Part shown: positions 34,728 to 45,650 of the stretch, in pieces
How positions within the stretch are numbered: position 1 is the first letter of the stretch
Layout: each line of letters starts with the position of its first letter
From: Gnetum montanum
Taxonomy: Eukaryota; Streptophyta; Gnetopsida; Gnetales; Gnetaceae
Assembly: GCA_015680685.1 (NCBI GenBank)
Contig: MNCI01016265.1
Span: 319,386-383,385 of the forward strand
DNA length: 64,000 bases
Direction of reading: 5' to 3'
Notes under the pieces: generated by a model
Databases searched by the model: none
Told to the model about the DNA's origin: nothing
What the model saw: the letters and a program-made list of their open reading frames with translations, nothing else
Position numbers and translations under genes: made by a program

Positions 34728-37200
34728 ATGTCTCTTTCACAAGGAAGTGATAATATAGTATATAGTGAAAACATTCATTGGAGAACTAACGAGATATATG
34801 ATGAAGGAAATTGGAGTGACCAATCCTATGTAGGGTTTCATAAGTTCATGATAGCTGTGATGGCACTCAAAGACCACATTCACCTAAGATAGACAACCCT
34901 AGAAGAGATGAAGTAAGTCCTATACTAGGGGAGGCCTCAAGGCCTAAGACCTCCTTGAAGCCTAGAAATGATAAATCATGGAACCCTAAGGAACACCATA
35001 GAAGCCATGGCAATCCTTCCAATTTTTCATCTTCCTCTTCCCCTTCAATGTCTAGTTTTGATGAAGATGAACGTACGTATGGAGATAAGGCTTCACTAAA
35101 GGGTCAAAATAAAAATAAAAATTAAACCCATAGGAACACTCGAGGTCATCAACATGAACATAGGAAAAATTGTCACAGTCAATCAAATAGAAATAGAAAT
35201 TTTCCTCACAACATGTCTGATGACGATGAACCCTTTTTGGCCACTAAGAGCCTAATGTAGATCATAGAGGTAATTAAGATATTCCACAGGCATTGCAAAG
35301 AGAGTTTCCTACCCAGGCTTGACATGAATAATATTCCTAAATTTGTAGGAGGTTATGATTCAAATTCATAACATCATTTACAAGCCTTCCATGATGCTTG
35401 TGCTTTCTTCAACATTGAAAGTGGGTGTCAAAAACTTAAGCTCTTTCCTAGGACACTAATTGATAGAGCCAAAGTGTGGTATAGATCATTAAAACCAAAT
35501 TCAATCTAATGGTATTCCACAATGTTGGAACTCTTCAATGAGAAATACCACACCTATGCGAGGGTGTCCAACCTAAGGAGACAGATCCAAGGATGGAAGC
35601 AAGAACAACATGAACCCTTGGACATGGCCTTAGATAGATACTATTTCCTACTGAATAGATGCCCAAGCCATGGTTTCTCTAAGGAAAGGTAACTTTTCCA
35701 CATCATGGATGGGCTTTGTAATGAAACAAGGGAGACCCTTGGGATGTATGCCTCAAGTCAATTATACAAGCTACGAACCCATCATATTTGAGAGCTAATC
35801 AAAACCATGGCCAAGAAAGAAGGATAGATATGCAAATGGAAGAATATCGAGAAATATCACTAGAACCCAACACTTCAAAAGAAGGAGGTCCATATCTATG
35901 GTAAGGAGAAAGAGGCCACTCTTGACAAGGTGATTCCACAATGAACCTTGTCTATCAATGAACTTGAAGAAAAATTTAATAGGATGTCAAAATGGGTATA
36001 CAAAAAAATTATAAATTTGGTAGAAAATATCAAGAATAAGGTCATGCAAAACAAACCAAGTGGTCACAATAAACAAAGGAGGTAGAACCAAGAAACAACT
36101 AGGAATGCTTTTTGGCAAATAGGAAAAATGACTAAAGAAAGTAAGGCTATAGACTTAACCATAGACAAAGATAATGGATGTGAAATCTACATATATGACC
36201 ATTTGAAGGGCCATTGCCTAGTCTTGTTGCATCTACATGAGCATTGGGTAGGTGCCTTAAATCCAAAGTTTGTACAGAATCACATGCCCAAGAGATTTCC
36301 TCTTCCACTGGGTAATTATAAACAGTCCCACAACCAATTGTACTATCTAAGGGGGACTTATTACTAACCTCAACACTATCATTAATTGCATTGGAAAAAC
36401 CCACAATCATGGTAGAGGCCACCACTAAACCAACCTTATCCTTTCTATCAACTGAAACTGCACAAATATTATGTTCAACACCCTATTTCTCTAACTAGTT
36501 CTACGTCCTCTACTTCAAATTGCCACTATCACTCTCCTCAGTACCATCAACCCATGATATCTCCTAAGGTATCACCATCTCATGCCTCTTAGCATCCATC
36601 CTACCCTCAATATTCTCACACTCCACCTTATCACACGTCACCGCCAATGACACAGGAAGGTTTGGCACCACACTACCAATAAACAAATGCCACTTGTGTT
36701 GCAAATGTGCATAGAAATGCTGATACCAATAGGTTCCCACCACAAACTCAGAAACAACCATTGTTTAGGAAAGGCTACAAGTGAAAGCAAAACACTCATG
36801 GACCAATCACATCATTACAACCAACAAAATCCCAATCTGGTGCAATGCCTCCCTTTTCACCATCACCATCCTCTGATCTTACACAAGGATCACCATCCAT
36901 TGTTACTCCAATACCAAACCTAAGAAATGAATCTAACAGTATGGGGAAAAAATGAATCCATGCATACCATATCATGATCAAGGGTGCAATCATGGGCCAG
37001 ACACTTGCAATATTAACACACCTTTTACTCTAATCCACTAGACATTTAATAATCAAGTGTATGAATAACAACCTATCTATGCAACTGCCACTAAACCAAG
37101 AGACACTCAGTGGCTTGAACATGAAAGGTTAACAATGTTTTATACATGCATGAAGCCTACATATCCACTTATTAGTTCTTGCCATGGCCAACTATTTAGT
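34728..37200 (+). pseudogene. gag of element B
   Basis: ATG 34728 (MSLSQGSDNIVYSENIHW) matches the start of A's gag. The same domains follow: a basic Arg/Ser part, the Retrotrans_gag core (about 35320-35690, with NNIPKFVGGYDSN and KVWYRSLKPNS), and a knuckle-like C-E-I-Y-I-Y-D-H-L-K-G-H-C near 36178-36220 whose second Cys is lost. The tail is Pro/Tyr/Ser-rich to about 37190. Frames shift repeatedly. Confidence 0.83.
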
Positions 37201-38183
37201 TGTGGGGGAAATCCCCCATTCTAACCTCTAGAATTAATAAGTGTTTTTCATCTTTTTATTTTATAATTTTTTGTCATTTTCTTATTTCTTGATACAATTT
37301 TTCCTATCCTTTTCAACTTTTTCCATATTTTGTTTTCACTTTTTTTGTTAGTAATCTCACTTATACATAAAAAAATCCTGTAGCCCATTGAGGTGAAGTT
37401 TTCTCTATGTTGTTAAGTCATAAGGGACTAATTATTCAGATAGTAAGCCATATCATCCATCCACCCATTCCATTAATAAGAGGTTCTTACCATGGTTCCA
37501 ATGATATTTTTGCCCATCACCAAAACTCAAAATAAATTCATAATCATTATGCATAGACTAAATAGTGAAGAACCAAGGGGGAATTTGAAGGGTGTGACAT
37601 CAAGAGGATTTGTGGATTCTCTTTGGCCACTTCTATATGTTCTATCATGTTGCCAAGGTTGTAATTATATCCTTGTAGATTTAATGAAAAATGGAAGTAA
37701 GAGTAAACAAAAAGGACATTGAATAAATTTTTGAATATGTACCCATGCTTGAAGGTTGGTAGCTTCTCTGATTTTCAAAAAAAAAAATGTGCCATTGATA
37801 AACTCCTACCTTGGAAAAAATGCCAAGTGATGCTACTCCTTATAACTATGGTCATCTTATGGTTGTTAGCCGAAGCGTTGAAAGATGCAATGTCACTGAA
37901 ACATGGTTTGGACTTGGTTTGAATCTTGGAAAGAAGGGCTAATGGTTATTTACCCATTAATAACACACAAGGATTCATTATGCCTTTGGTAAGACACCTC
38001 ACATCCCAATTTCTACAATCCTTTCTACATTCCATCTCATCTCACTATCTGTATGATCCTAACTTGTGGTTTTGTGTAACATAGGGTTATTTCCTCAACT
38101 TGGTGATTTTAACATGTGTGTTTTGTTTCACAAGTATGCATTACATTCAACCCCTTCAATGCCTATGGACATTTTTAGGTGTA

Positions 38184-38240
38184 GTTACACAAGGGCATTA
38201 TAGGCTGGAGCCTGCTTTAGGGAGGACCCACTTGTGTAAC
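38184..38240 (+). other. Conserved 57-nt hairpin, copy in B
   Basis: GTTACACAAG (38184-38193) pairs perfectly with CTTGTGTAAC (38231-38240). The inner hairpin AGGCT-GG-AGCCT is at 38202-38213. It is the best preserved copy together with that of A. Confidence 0.8.
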
Positions 38241-38544
38241 CATTGCAACTTGTACTTGACCGATACCACCACATCACTCTTTACCTTCCAAGTGCATAAT
38301 TGCTAAATTTCATGCTTTCCCTTATCATGTAATTACTCCATTCCACAAAATTAGTATAATACCCCTTTTCTTGCATCTTCCAAAGCTTTAAACATCAACA
38401 ACTCCATCTTCTATCACTTCCGGTGCCTTCAAAAGATTTCCTACTTACCCCAGAACCGTGGACCTAGCCTAAGACCTTCCAACCAACCCTAGAGCTTCAT
38501 TTTCCATGCTCATTACCTATAATTAATGCATTTTTATGGACCCC

Positions 38545-38640
38545 AATATTGACTACCTGATATCAATTTAGCCTCGATGTTAGATACCCAACATTAGGTT
38601 GAACAAACCTATAAATACAACCTCCACAGTGCCCAAAAAT
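38545..38640 (+). promoter_or_regulatory. Internal U3-like promoter block of B
   Basis: AATATTG, TGATATCA, and GATGTT paired with AACATT (38576-38596), then TATAAATA at 38610-38617 followed by CAACCTCCACAGTG. The family's LTRs have the same order: dyad, 16-19 bp, CTATAAATACAAC. Confidence 0.6.
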
Positions 38641-38795
38641 CCCTTCTCTTCATTTGCAATTAAGGGAGTTTTTAAAGTTTTCTTTGGTGACTTAATGCTC
38701 TATGCAACTAGCTTCCACTTGTCATATCTTACTCAATCCTGCGTCAATTCTCATACCATTTGAACCCATTTGAACCTGGAGTGTTCAACATAGTT

Positions 38796-38814
38796 NNNNN
38801 NNNNNNNNNNNNNN
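38796..38814. other. Assembly gap (19 N)
   Basis: Nineteen Ns followed by a G run. In element A the matching position reads TTAGTCATGGGGGATG (minus strand, about 6090-6070), so the gap coincides with a G-run the assembler probably failed to close. Confidence 0.95.
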
Positions 38815-38889
38815 GGGGGGGGGTGTGTTTACATGGATAATTTGCACTAATTTTTCAAAATTTGCTATCACTTGAAGGGTATTACAAGG

Positions 38890-39191
38890 GTAAGAAGGTT
38901 AAAAACCTCAAGTTTTTGAATGAAAAATAAATCGTATTAATGCTAGAAACCTTAATTTTTCCACCCAAGGAATCATAACTTTCCTAATATGCCATACATA
39001 AGCAAAAAGGAACAAATCGCAAAGGGTCATAAACAAGATAAACACTTTTTGGTATTTTTCTAAAAACGTTTTTTAACTCTGCAATCATATGAACCACAAA
39101 AATTAATGAAACTAAGGTCATGACTAAGGTATAAACCTAGTAATGATAAATAATAACACCTTAGTAACATCCGATCCTTGATTGATTGCAG
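38890..39191 (+). other. Putative 302-nt intron before the extra ORF of B
   Basis: Donor AAGG|GTAAGAAG and acceptor TTGATTGCAG|ATG, directly joined to the ORF start. Same layout and length as in A and E. Confidence 0.65.
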
Positions 39192-41970
39192 ATGGCTCCA
39201 AAAAGCTTAAGTAGGACCTTTGCAAGGAGTAGCCAAATGCCCAAGGGAAGGTAGGGGCCAACAAGGCAAGCATGCAGAGCATAAACAACAAGAAGCCCAA
39301 TCATTCAGTATCCATCAAGAGGCTCCTATCATAGGATAGTCAGTCCAAGGAGAGGCTACCAAATAACAAGCCCCCGTGTAATGATAACATCTCACATTCT
39401 TCCCATAATGCCTTGAAGCCATTCAAGAAAAATCCATGTTGACCATGGTTATCGTGGAGATGAACTTTGGCTTGTTTATGGAGTTTGCTTTAGAGGTGGT
39501 TCAAATGCAACTTTGGGCATCACCTTTGTGGTCCATCCTTTTAGGCAGTGGTGAATGGTACCTTACTAAAACATACCAATTCTGGCACAACAAAGAAGAA
39601 GGTACCACTATCAACATTTATGAAGTTAATATTTTGTTCTTGGTCAAAGAAATTGTTGAAGCTCTTAATCTACCAAATGAGGGGGCTAAGTTAGCCCATC
39701 TATCCACAAGGTCTAACCATGACACTAGGAAGCTATGGTTGAGGTAGGCATAGAACAAGGATGAAAAAACATATAATGAATTGACTATGGAAGAGAGGAC
39801 CTATTTCAAGATAGGGACATATCACCTCTTCCCCACCAAAGGGCTCAATGAATCTCCACATGTGGCCAAGGGAAGTGCCATAATAATGGGAAAATACATG
39901 GTCAACCTTCCCCAGTTATATTACATAGAAACTCAGAGGTGGTTTGAAAAGAAAAAGGCAAGGATGGCAACACTTCCATTCCCTTGCCTAATCTGAAAGT
40001 TCTACAAACATGCTAAGTTTCTGGGGTACACAAATGACATCCCCAGGAAGGCTCTGAATGCCTCCTTCACTGAACTACTTAAACCAGCAAAACCAAGAAA
40101 AGACCTTGGTGAGGAGCAAGAACCAAAGAAGGAGGTAGAACTAAAAAAACAAGAGGAACAAAAGCCTAAACAGCACTATGAGGCACAAGCTCCACTGCCT
40201 CCACCACCAGACTATAGGCCCGCAATGAGCCACTTGTAGAAAATTGGTGAAATGCTCAGTTGGGAAAACAAAGAGGAGTCAAGCCTCTTCAGAATCCTAG
40301 ATGAGGTGCAGCCCACTGTTTCAACCAATTTGATAAGAGGACAGGTGTTGTTATAGTCAAGAGGAGATTCTTAGTGGTTTAGACAAATCTTTGGTAATGT
40401 CATACCATTCCAAGTGATGCTTGAAATAGGGGAAGGTGCCATAGTAGTGGTCATCTAGCATTAGGATGTGACAGGCATAGTAGAAGTAATAACAGGTCAC
40501 ATCAAGAAATCATTTAATGCCCTTAGTAGATTTGACTAGGACTAGAGATGTGCAAATGCTTACTGGGACTTTGATGACTCCTACAGTACATGAGAATGTA
40601 TTACATCAATTGCTACAAATAGGACAAGTGATGATCACCATATTTGACATCCCTAGTGATGTCACTATAGCATAATTAGATGTCATCACCACCAAAGGGA
40701 AGTTGGTCATGGCTAATACCACAAATGATCATGCGAAAACAGAAGTGCAACTTTTGAATTAGGAACTAGCCACCCTAAGTGTTGAAAGATGGGATCCTAC
40801 CTAGTTTGTCATGCCTAACTAGCTAGATTAATTTAGAACAAGCTATTGGAAAAATTACTCGAAGAGAATAAAGCCACCAAGTAGGAAAAGGAGAAGGTGG
40901 TCTAATATCCCTCCATTGTAGAAGAGCAAACTTATGCTCATAAGAAGGCACTGATAACCATTCAAGAAGAGAATAAATAGCTTGCTACTGAAAATTCAAG
41001 GTTTACCACCATAGAAAAATAAAAGAATGTTCTAGAAGACAGTGTCCATCAATTGAGAGAACAACTAATGAGGGTCAACCAAGATATTAGCAAATTGGCT
41101 AGAGAGAACAAAACCCTCTTAATGGAGGAGGTTCATACCATTTGACAAAAGTATATAATCAAAATAAGTGCATGGTAGAATGAGGCCAAGAAGAAAAAGA
41201 AGTTGAAAGAACACTTCTGGAACCAAGTAGGCATGTATAAGCAAATCAACGAAAAGAAAATCCAGATGGACAAAGCCCACATTGGATCCATGTCAATGCA
41301 AAATCCTGACTAGTAGCCCATCTTAGATAACTATGCCTTAGTCCAACAAGTGAAAGTGAAGAATAAAGACCATCAGATCAAAGATTTAAAGGAATACATG
41401 ACGTTGGCTAACCTTAGATATGCCAACCTTTCCATGTTAATAGCAAGTCAATTGAGAAATGAATTGGAGCATCAAGCAGTGACCACCTATGCATTATATG
41501 AAAAAGAGTTTATGGATAAAAAATCCTCTTTGCAAAAACTCCATGTAGTAAACTTGGAACTTGAGGTGATCAAAGCTCATTACATGGACAAAAGAATGTT
41601 GTCTTACACCTAGCCCAAAGATTAACAAATCATCATGAGTTGAAAGAAAAAGCTAGGGCCTTTGGGAAGGAACAACAATAGTTTTCATCCTGATATGTGA
41701 AGGCCAACAAAATGCTCCCATAGTTGTCATGTCCTTGGGATGTACTAGCACCAACAAACATTGGCTCAATAGCCTAGACGATACATAACCCAAGGATGAA
41801 AGAATAAAAGTTGCAAGCACCACTCAACTACTACAAATTTTAGAAGCTTGGCAATAAAGGGAAGTGATTGATGGAGGAGCCACCACCTCGAGGAACTACA
41901 TGGGTTTCCCATTTTTGCATCTTGTAATATTGTATCCAATTTTTTGTAAAAATACCACTACGGCATGTAA
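39192..41970 (+). pseudogene. Extra ORF of element B (coiled-coil protein, unknown function)
   Basis: Start MAPKSLSRTFARSSQ at 39192, right after a 3' splice site; end TAA 41968-41970, about 926 codons. The globular N-terminal part is the best preserved of all copies (39436-39747, 39781-39996): ASPLWSILLGSGEWYL, TTINIYEVNILFLVKEIVEA, RTYFKIGTYHLFPTKGLNES. A Glu/Lys/Gln-rich linker and long coiled-coil follow (40840-41640, for example the open piece 41350-41613). No transmembrane or signal segment is seen. Function unknown. A few stops and shifts break it. Confidence 0.82.
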
Positions 41971-42042
41971 GAGCCCATTTGTTTGTTTGATTTTGTAAAG
42001 AACTTGTTCTCATTTTATTTAACTCAGGGATGAGTTTTCATT

Positions 42043-42056
42043 TAGTCATGGGGGTA
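42043..42056 (+). promoter_or_regulatory. Polypurine tract of B
   Basis: TAGTCATGGGGGTA directly before the 3' LTR TGATGAG. Similar GGGGG motifs also occur at the end of gag and in the leader of the extra ORF in this family. Confidence 0.7.
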
Positions 42057-42886
42057 TGATGAGTCATGATTTTGTTAGCCCTGATATCAAGTATCTGATA
42101 TCATCTCTTCTATGCTAGCCTAAAATACAACACTTGGGTGCATAGTCGGGAGATAATTTTAGTTTCAGTTTTCAATTAGCTTCTCTGTAGATTGTTGATT
42201 TTTAGTCTTGTTATTTCCCAGTGCATGCCCATAGCATGAAGTTTGTAATTGTATGACATTCTTATTTGAATGTGTTGTACTTGGACATGTTACATGACCA
42301 GAAATAAAATCAAGATTACTTCCATCATTGCAGCATCCACTTAGATTTATTGTTACTTTAATTATTTACTTGTTTAATTGTTTACTGTTTTCTTTAGTTA
42401 GTATTTCCATTTATTACTATTTACTATTCTTGTCATTAAGTGGAATGAGTACACCTAATCATGAGCATTTAAGTATAATTACTTGGTAACCCAGTAGTGT
42501 ATTATTTGGAAAGCCCAATGGCATACACTTGGCAACCCCAACAGTAGTTATACAAAGTCCAAGGCATGTGTGAATGGTTAGGGATGGATACTCATTGCAC
42601 ATAGGCTAGTTTAGACTTTACTTTTCACTGTTTATTAGCTTAATTAATTTATCTCTTTATTATCATTAGGAGTAGCATAGGATTAGGCAACATCAATCAT
42701 ATGCCTCACTTTAGACTAAACAATATGTGACAAAGCTACTGCTAGTCCAAGTGGGAAGATAATGAACTACGATCAAAGCATAACAATTTAGATACACAAC
42801 TAGTCCCATCTATGGAATTTGACTGAATCATGCATGAACGCTTGTGATTCGTATGGTTGGATGTAGGGGTACCTAGCCACTCATCA
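42057..42886 (+). repeat. 3' LTR of element B
   Basis: 830 bp, partner of 33730-34602, followed by the CTCAT duplication. The TATA box is lost (CTAAAATAC near 42119) while the 5' LTR keeps TATAAATA. Confidence 0.92.
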
Positions 42887-42891
42887 CTCAT

Positions 42892-43145
42892 CATTCTTAG
42901 GATATTTTAATATTTATCTTTCTATTATTAATTTTCATGCTTTCATATAACTTAGCTTTAGCCCCAATAACATCATAATCATATGCCTCACTTTGGGCTA
43001 AATCATACATGACAAAGCCACCACTAGTCCAAGTGAAAAGATAGCAACCTAAAATCAAGGCTTAACAATCTAGATTCAATACTATTTCCATCTACAAAAT
43101 TTGACTAGATTACATGTGAATGCTTGTGATACCTGCTTCTCATCA
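42892..43145 (+). repeat. 5' LTR of C, right part
   Basis: Continues the LTR broken at 33729 (matches 48940-49233) and ends with CTCATCA at 43139-43145. Confidence 0.88.
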
Positions 43146-43146
43146 T

Positions 43147-43166
43147 TGGGACCATTTTCAAGGATG
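43147..43166 (+). promoter_or_regulatory. Degraded primer-binding site of C
   Basis: TGGGACCATTTTCAAGGATG occupies the position of the tRNA-Asp site and keeps its outline (TGG..CC.TT..C.GGGAT) with several changes. Confidence 0.55.
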
Positions 43167-43269
43167 GTGCTAATGATCTAGATTAGGTATACTATAAACA
43201 ATTGTTGTTAAAGCATTAATGATTTATCTTTTAAAAAATATTAATATTTTATGTTACATACACCTTATT

Positions 43270-45650
43270 AATTAAAAACATTTCTCCTTCACATAGAGTC
43301 GATAATCCATCACATGATGAGAATACTAGTAGGAGTAATGATAGGATCTATACTAAAGAGAATTAGAGTGAATCACTATGAGTGGGAATCTCATATGCTC
43401 ATTTAGACCCTTACTACATTTAATCAATGTAGATAATCCTAGAAGGAATGGAGTAAGTCCTAGAAAAAGGAGGCCCTCAAGGCCTAAGACCTCCTTCAAA
43501 CCTAGAAGAGATGAATCAAGGGATCATAGGGGAAGATATAGAAGCCATGGTGAGTTTCCCAGTTTACCATCTTTATCTTTCTCTTCAACATCTAGTTCTA
43601 ACAAAGATAAACATAGGTATATAGATAGAACTTCACTAAGAGTTCATGATAGAAATAGGAATGGAAATCATAGTCAAGATACAAGGTATCACATGGAACA
43701 TAAACAATATTATCATAATCAAACAAATAAAAACAAAGATGATCACCATGATATGTCTGATGATAAGGAACCCTTGTTAACTACTAGAAGCATGATATAG
43801 ATGAAAAAGGTAATAAGAATATCCCATAGGCATCAAAGGAAAAGCTGCATCAAATGGCTTAATATGAATAATATTCCTAAATTTGAAGGAGGCTATAATT
43901 CTAATCCACAACATCATTTACAATACATCCATTATGTCTACACCTTTCAAAATATTGAAAGTAAGTGGCAAAAGCTTAAGCTCTTTCCTAGGACACTAAT
44001 AGAATAAGCTAAAAGTTGGTATAGATCATTGGAGCTGGATCCAATTCATCGATGGTCCATAATGCATGAGCTATTCACTGAAAAATACAAAACCTATGAA
44101 AAAGTGTCTAATCTAAGAAAACAAATCTACGAGTGGAAGCAAGAAAACCATGAATCTTTGGATGTAGCCTTAAATAGATACTATTCTCTACTACCTAGAT
44201 GTCTAAGCCATGGTTTTTCTCAAAAAGAGTAGCTTCTCCACATCATGTATGGGCTTCATAATAAAACAAGGGAGATCCTTGGGATCTAAGCCCAAGGACA
44301 ATTATCAAAGTTAAGAGACCATTAGATACAAAGGCTAATTGGATAGGTGGAAAAAGAAGGAGAGCTATGTAAAAGGGAGAATGTAGAGGAATATAACTGG
44401 GATCCAACTTTTCACAAAAGGGAGATCCATATTTATGATCACGAAAAGGAAGTAGCTCTTGATTAGTTGATTGCACATAAAACCTTGTCAATATAAAGGT
44501 CTATTACTGATGTTGAAGAAAAGGTAGATAACATGTGGGAATTTATGAAAGAAAAAGTTACAACCAACTTGAAAATCATAGAGGAGAAGGTAAAGCAAGT
44601 AGGATAGAGTAATTAACACAAGAAAGGGAAAAAGAATAAGGAAACAAGTAAGGATATTTATCAGTAAAAAGGGAAATTAGCTATAGTAGAAGAGGTTTTA
44701 GAATTAGATACAAAGGAGGAGGATGGATGTGACATCTGTCAATATGAAAATCCAAAGAAATATTGCCCAAAAATGTTACATATACAAGAGTCTTAGATTT
44801 TTTCTTTGAATCCTAAGTTTGTAGCAAAGAAAATGCTTAGAAGATTACCTTACTCACAAGGTAATTATAGATAGTCCTACAACCAATGGTACTATCCTAG
44901 TAGGACTTCTTATCAACCTCAAGACTACTATAAATCACAATGGCAAAATCCACAATCATGGAGGATTCCCTTAATAAGCCAGCAATACCCTTATCACCAG
45001 CCAAACTCTTATGGATACTATGTTCAAAAACTTGTTTCTCCAAGTGGTTCTACTTCCCATGCCATAAATTACTCCTACTACTCTCCTGAATACCATCAAC
45101 CTGCAACATCTCTTGTGGGATCACCATCTCGTACCTCTTATCCTTATTCTCAATAATCTCATACTTCCCTCCAACATATGTCACCACCAAAAATGTAGGA
45201 TGGATTGGCACCATAGAAGAATTCCACTTGTGCCATGAACATACAAGTGAATGATAATGTTAGTAGATCTTAGCAAAAGTCTCAAAAACATCCTTTCTTT
45301 AGGATAGTTTCCACACATATGAATAAAACTAGTAGACCTACTAGCTCATTGGAACTAGCATAAGGAAAATCTTTTGCAACCTCCTTCACAAAATAATGTC
45401 TCATAATCCTATGCAAAAGTCAACAACCATTATCACTTTGACACAAAACATAAAAGATGAACCTATCATTGTGGAGAGACAAAAAATTCCATGCTTTACT
45501 AATAATGATAAAGGATGTAGTTGTGGGCTGAAACTTCAAAGTATTAAAACAATCCCTATACCAACCCACAACAAACTAAAGGAACAAGTGTGTGTGCAAA
45601 ACGAAGTCTACACAATAGCCACTACACCAAAAGACACCTAATAGCTTGAA
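43270..45650 (+). pseudogene. gag of element C
   Basis: The start ATG is lost (B's AATAATGTCTCTTTC reads AAACATTTCTCCTTC here, near 43274). The basic segment RPKTSFKPRRDESRD and the open piece 43378-43800 follow. The Retrotrans_gag core is at 43860-44232 (NNIPKFEGGYNSNPQHHL, LRKQIYEWKQENHESLDVAL). The best preserved knuckle of the window is C-D-I-C-Q-Y-E-N-P-K-K-Y-C-P near 44728-44770. A Tyr/Ser/Pro-rich tail runs past 45170. The frame is broken at several points. Confidence 0.83.

Larger units (their letters stand above)
37201..39191 (+). other. Non-coding spacer of element B
   Basis: Begins with the hairpin GGGGG-AAAT-CCCCC (37204-37217). Conserved blocks: GGGTGTGACATCAAG region 37590-37630, CCATGCTTGAAGG near 37743, 57-nt hairpin 38184-38240, U3-like TATA block 38545-38640 and intron 38890-39191. 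No protein recognised; ORFs at 37492-38306 are chance frames. Confidence 0.7.
33730..42886 (+). mobile_element. Element B: complete non-autonomous gypsy-type LTR retrotransposon (9157 bp)
   Basis: LTR, tRNA-Asp site, gag, spacer, extra ORF, purine tract, LTR on the plus strand, with CTCAT duplication. It is the same structural type as A: gag and extra ORF but no pol. It is the youngest layer of the nest (B in C in D). Both reading frames are broken. A 19-N assembly gap lies in its spacer. Confidence 0.92.
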
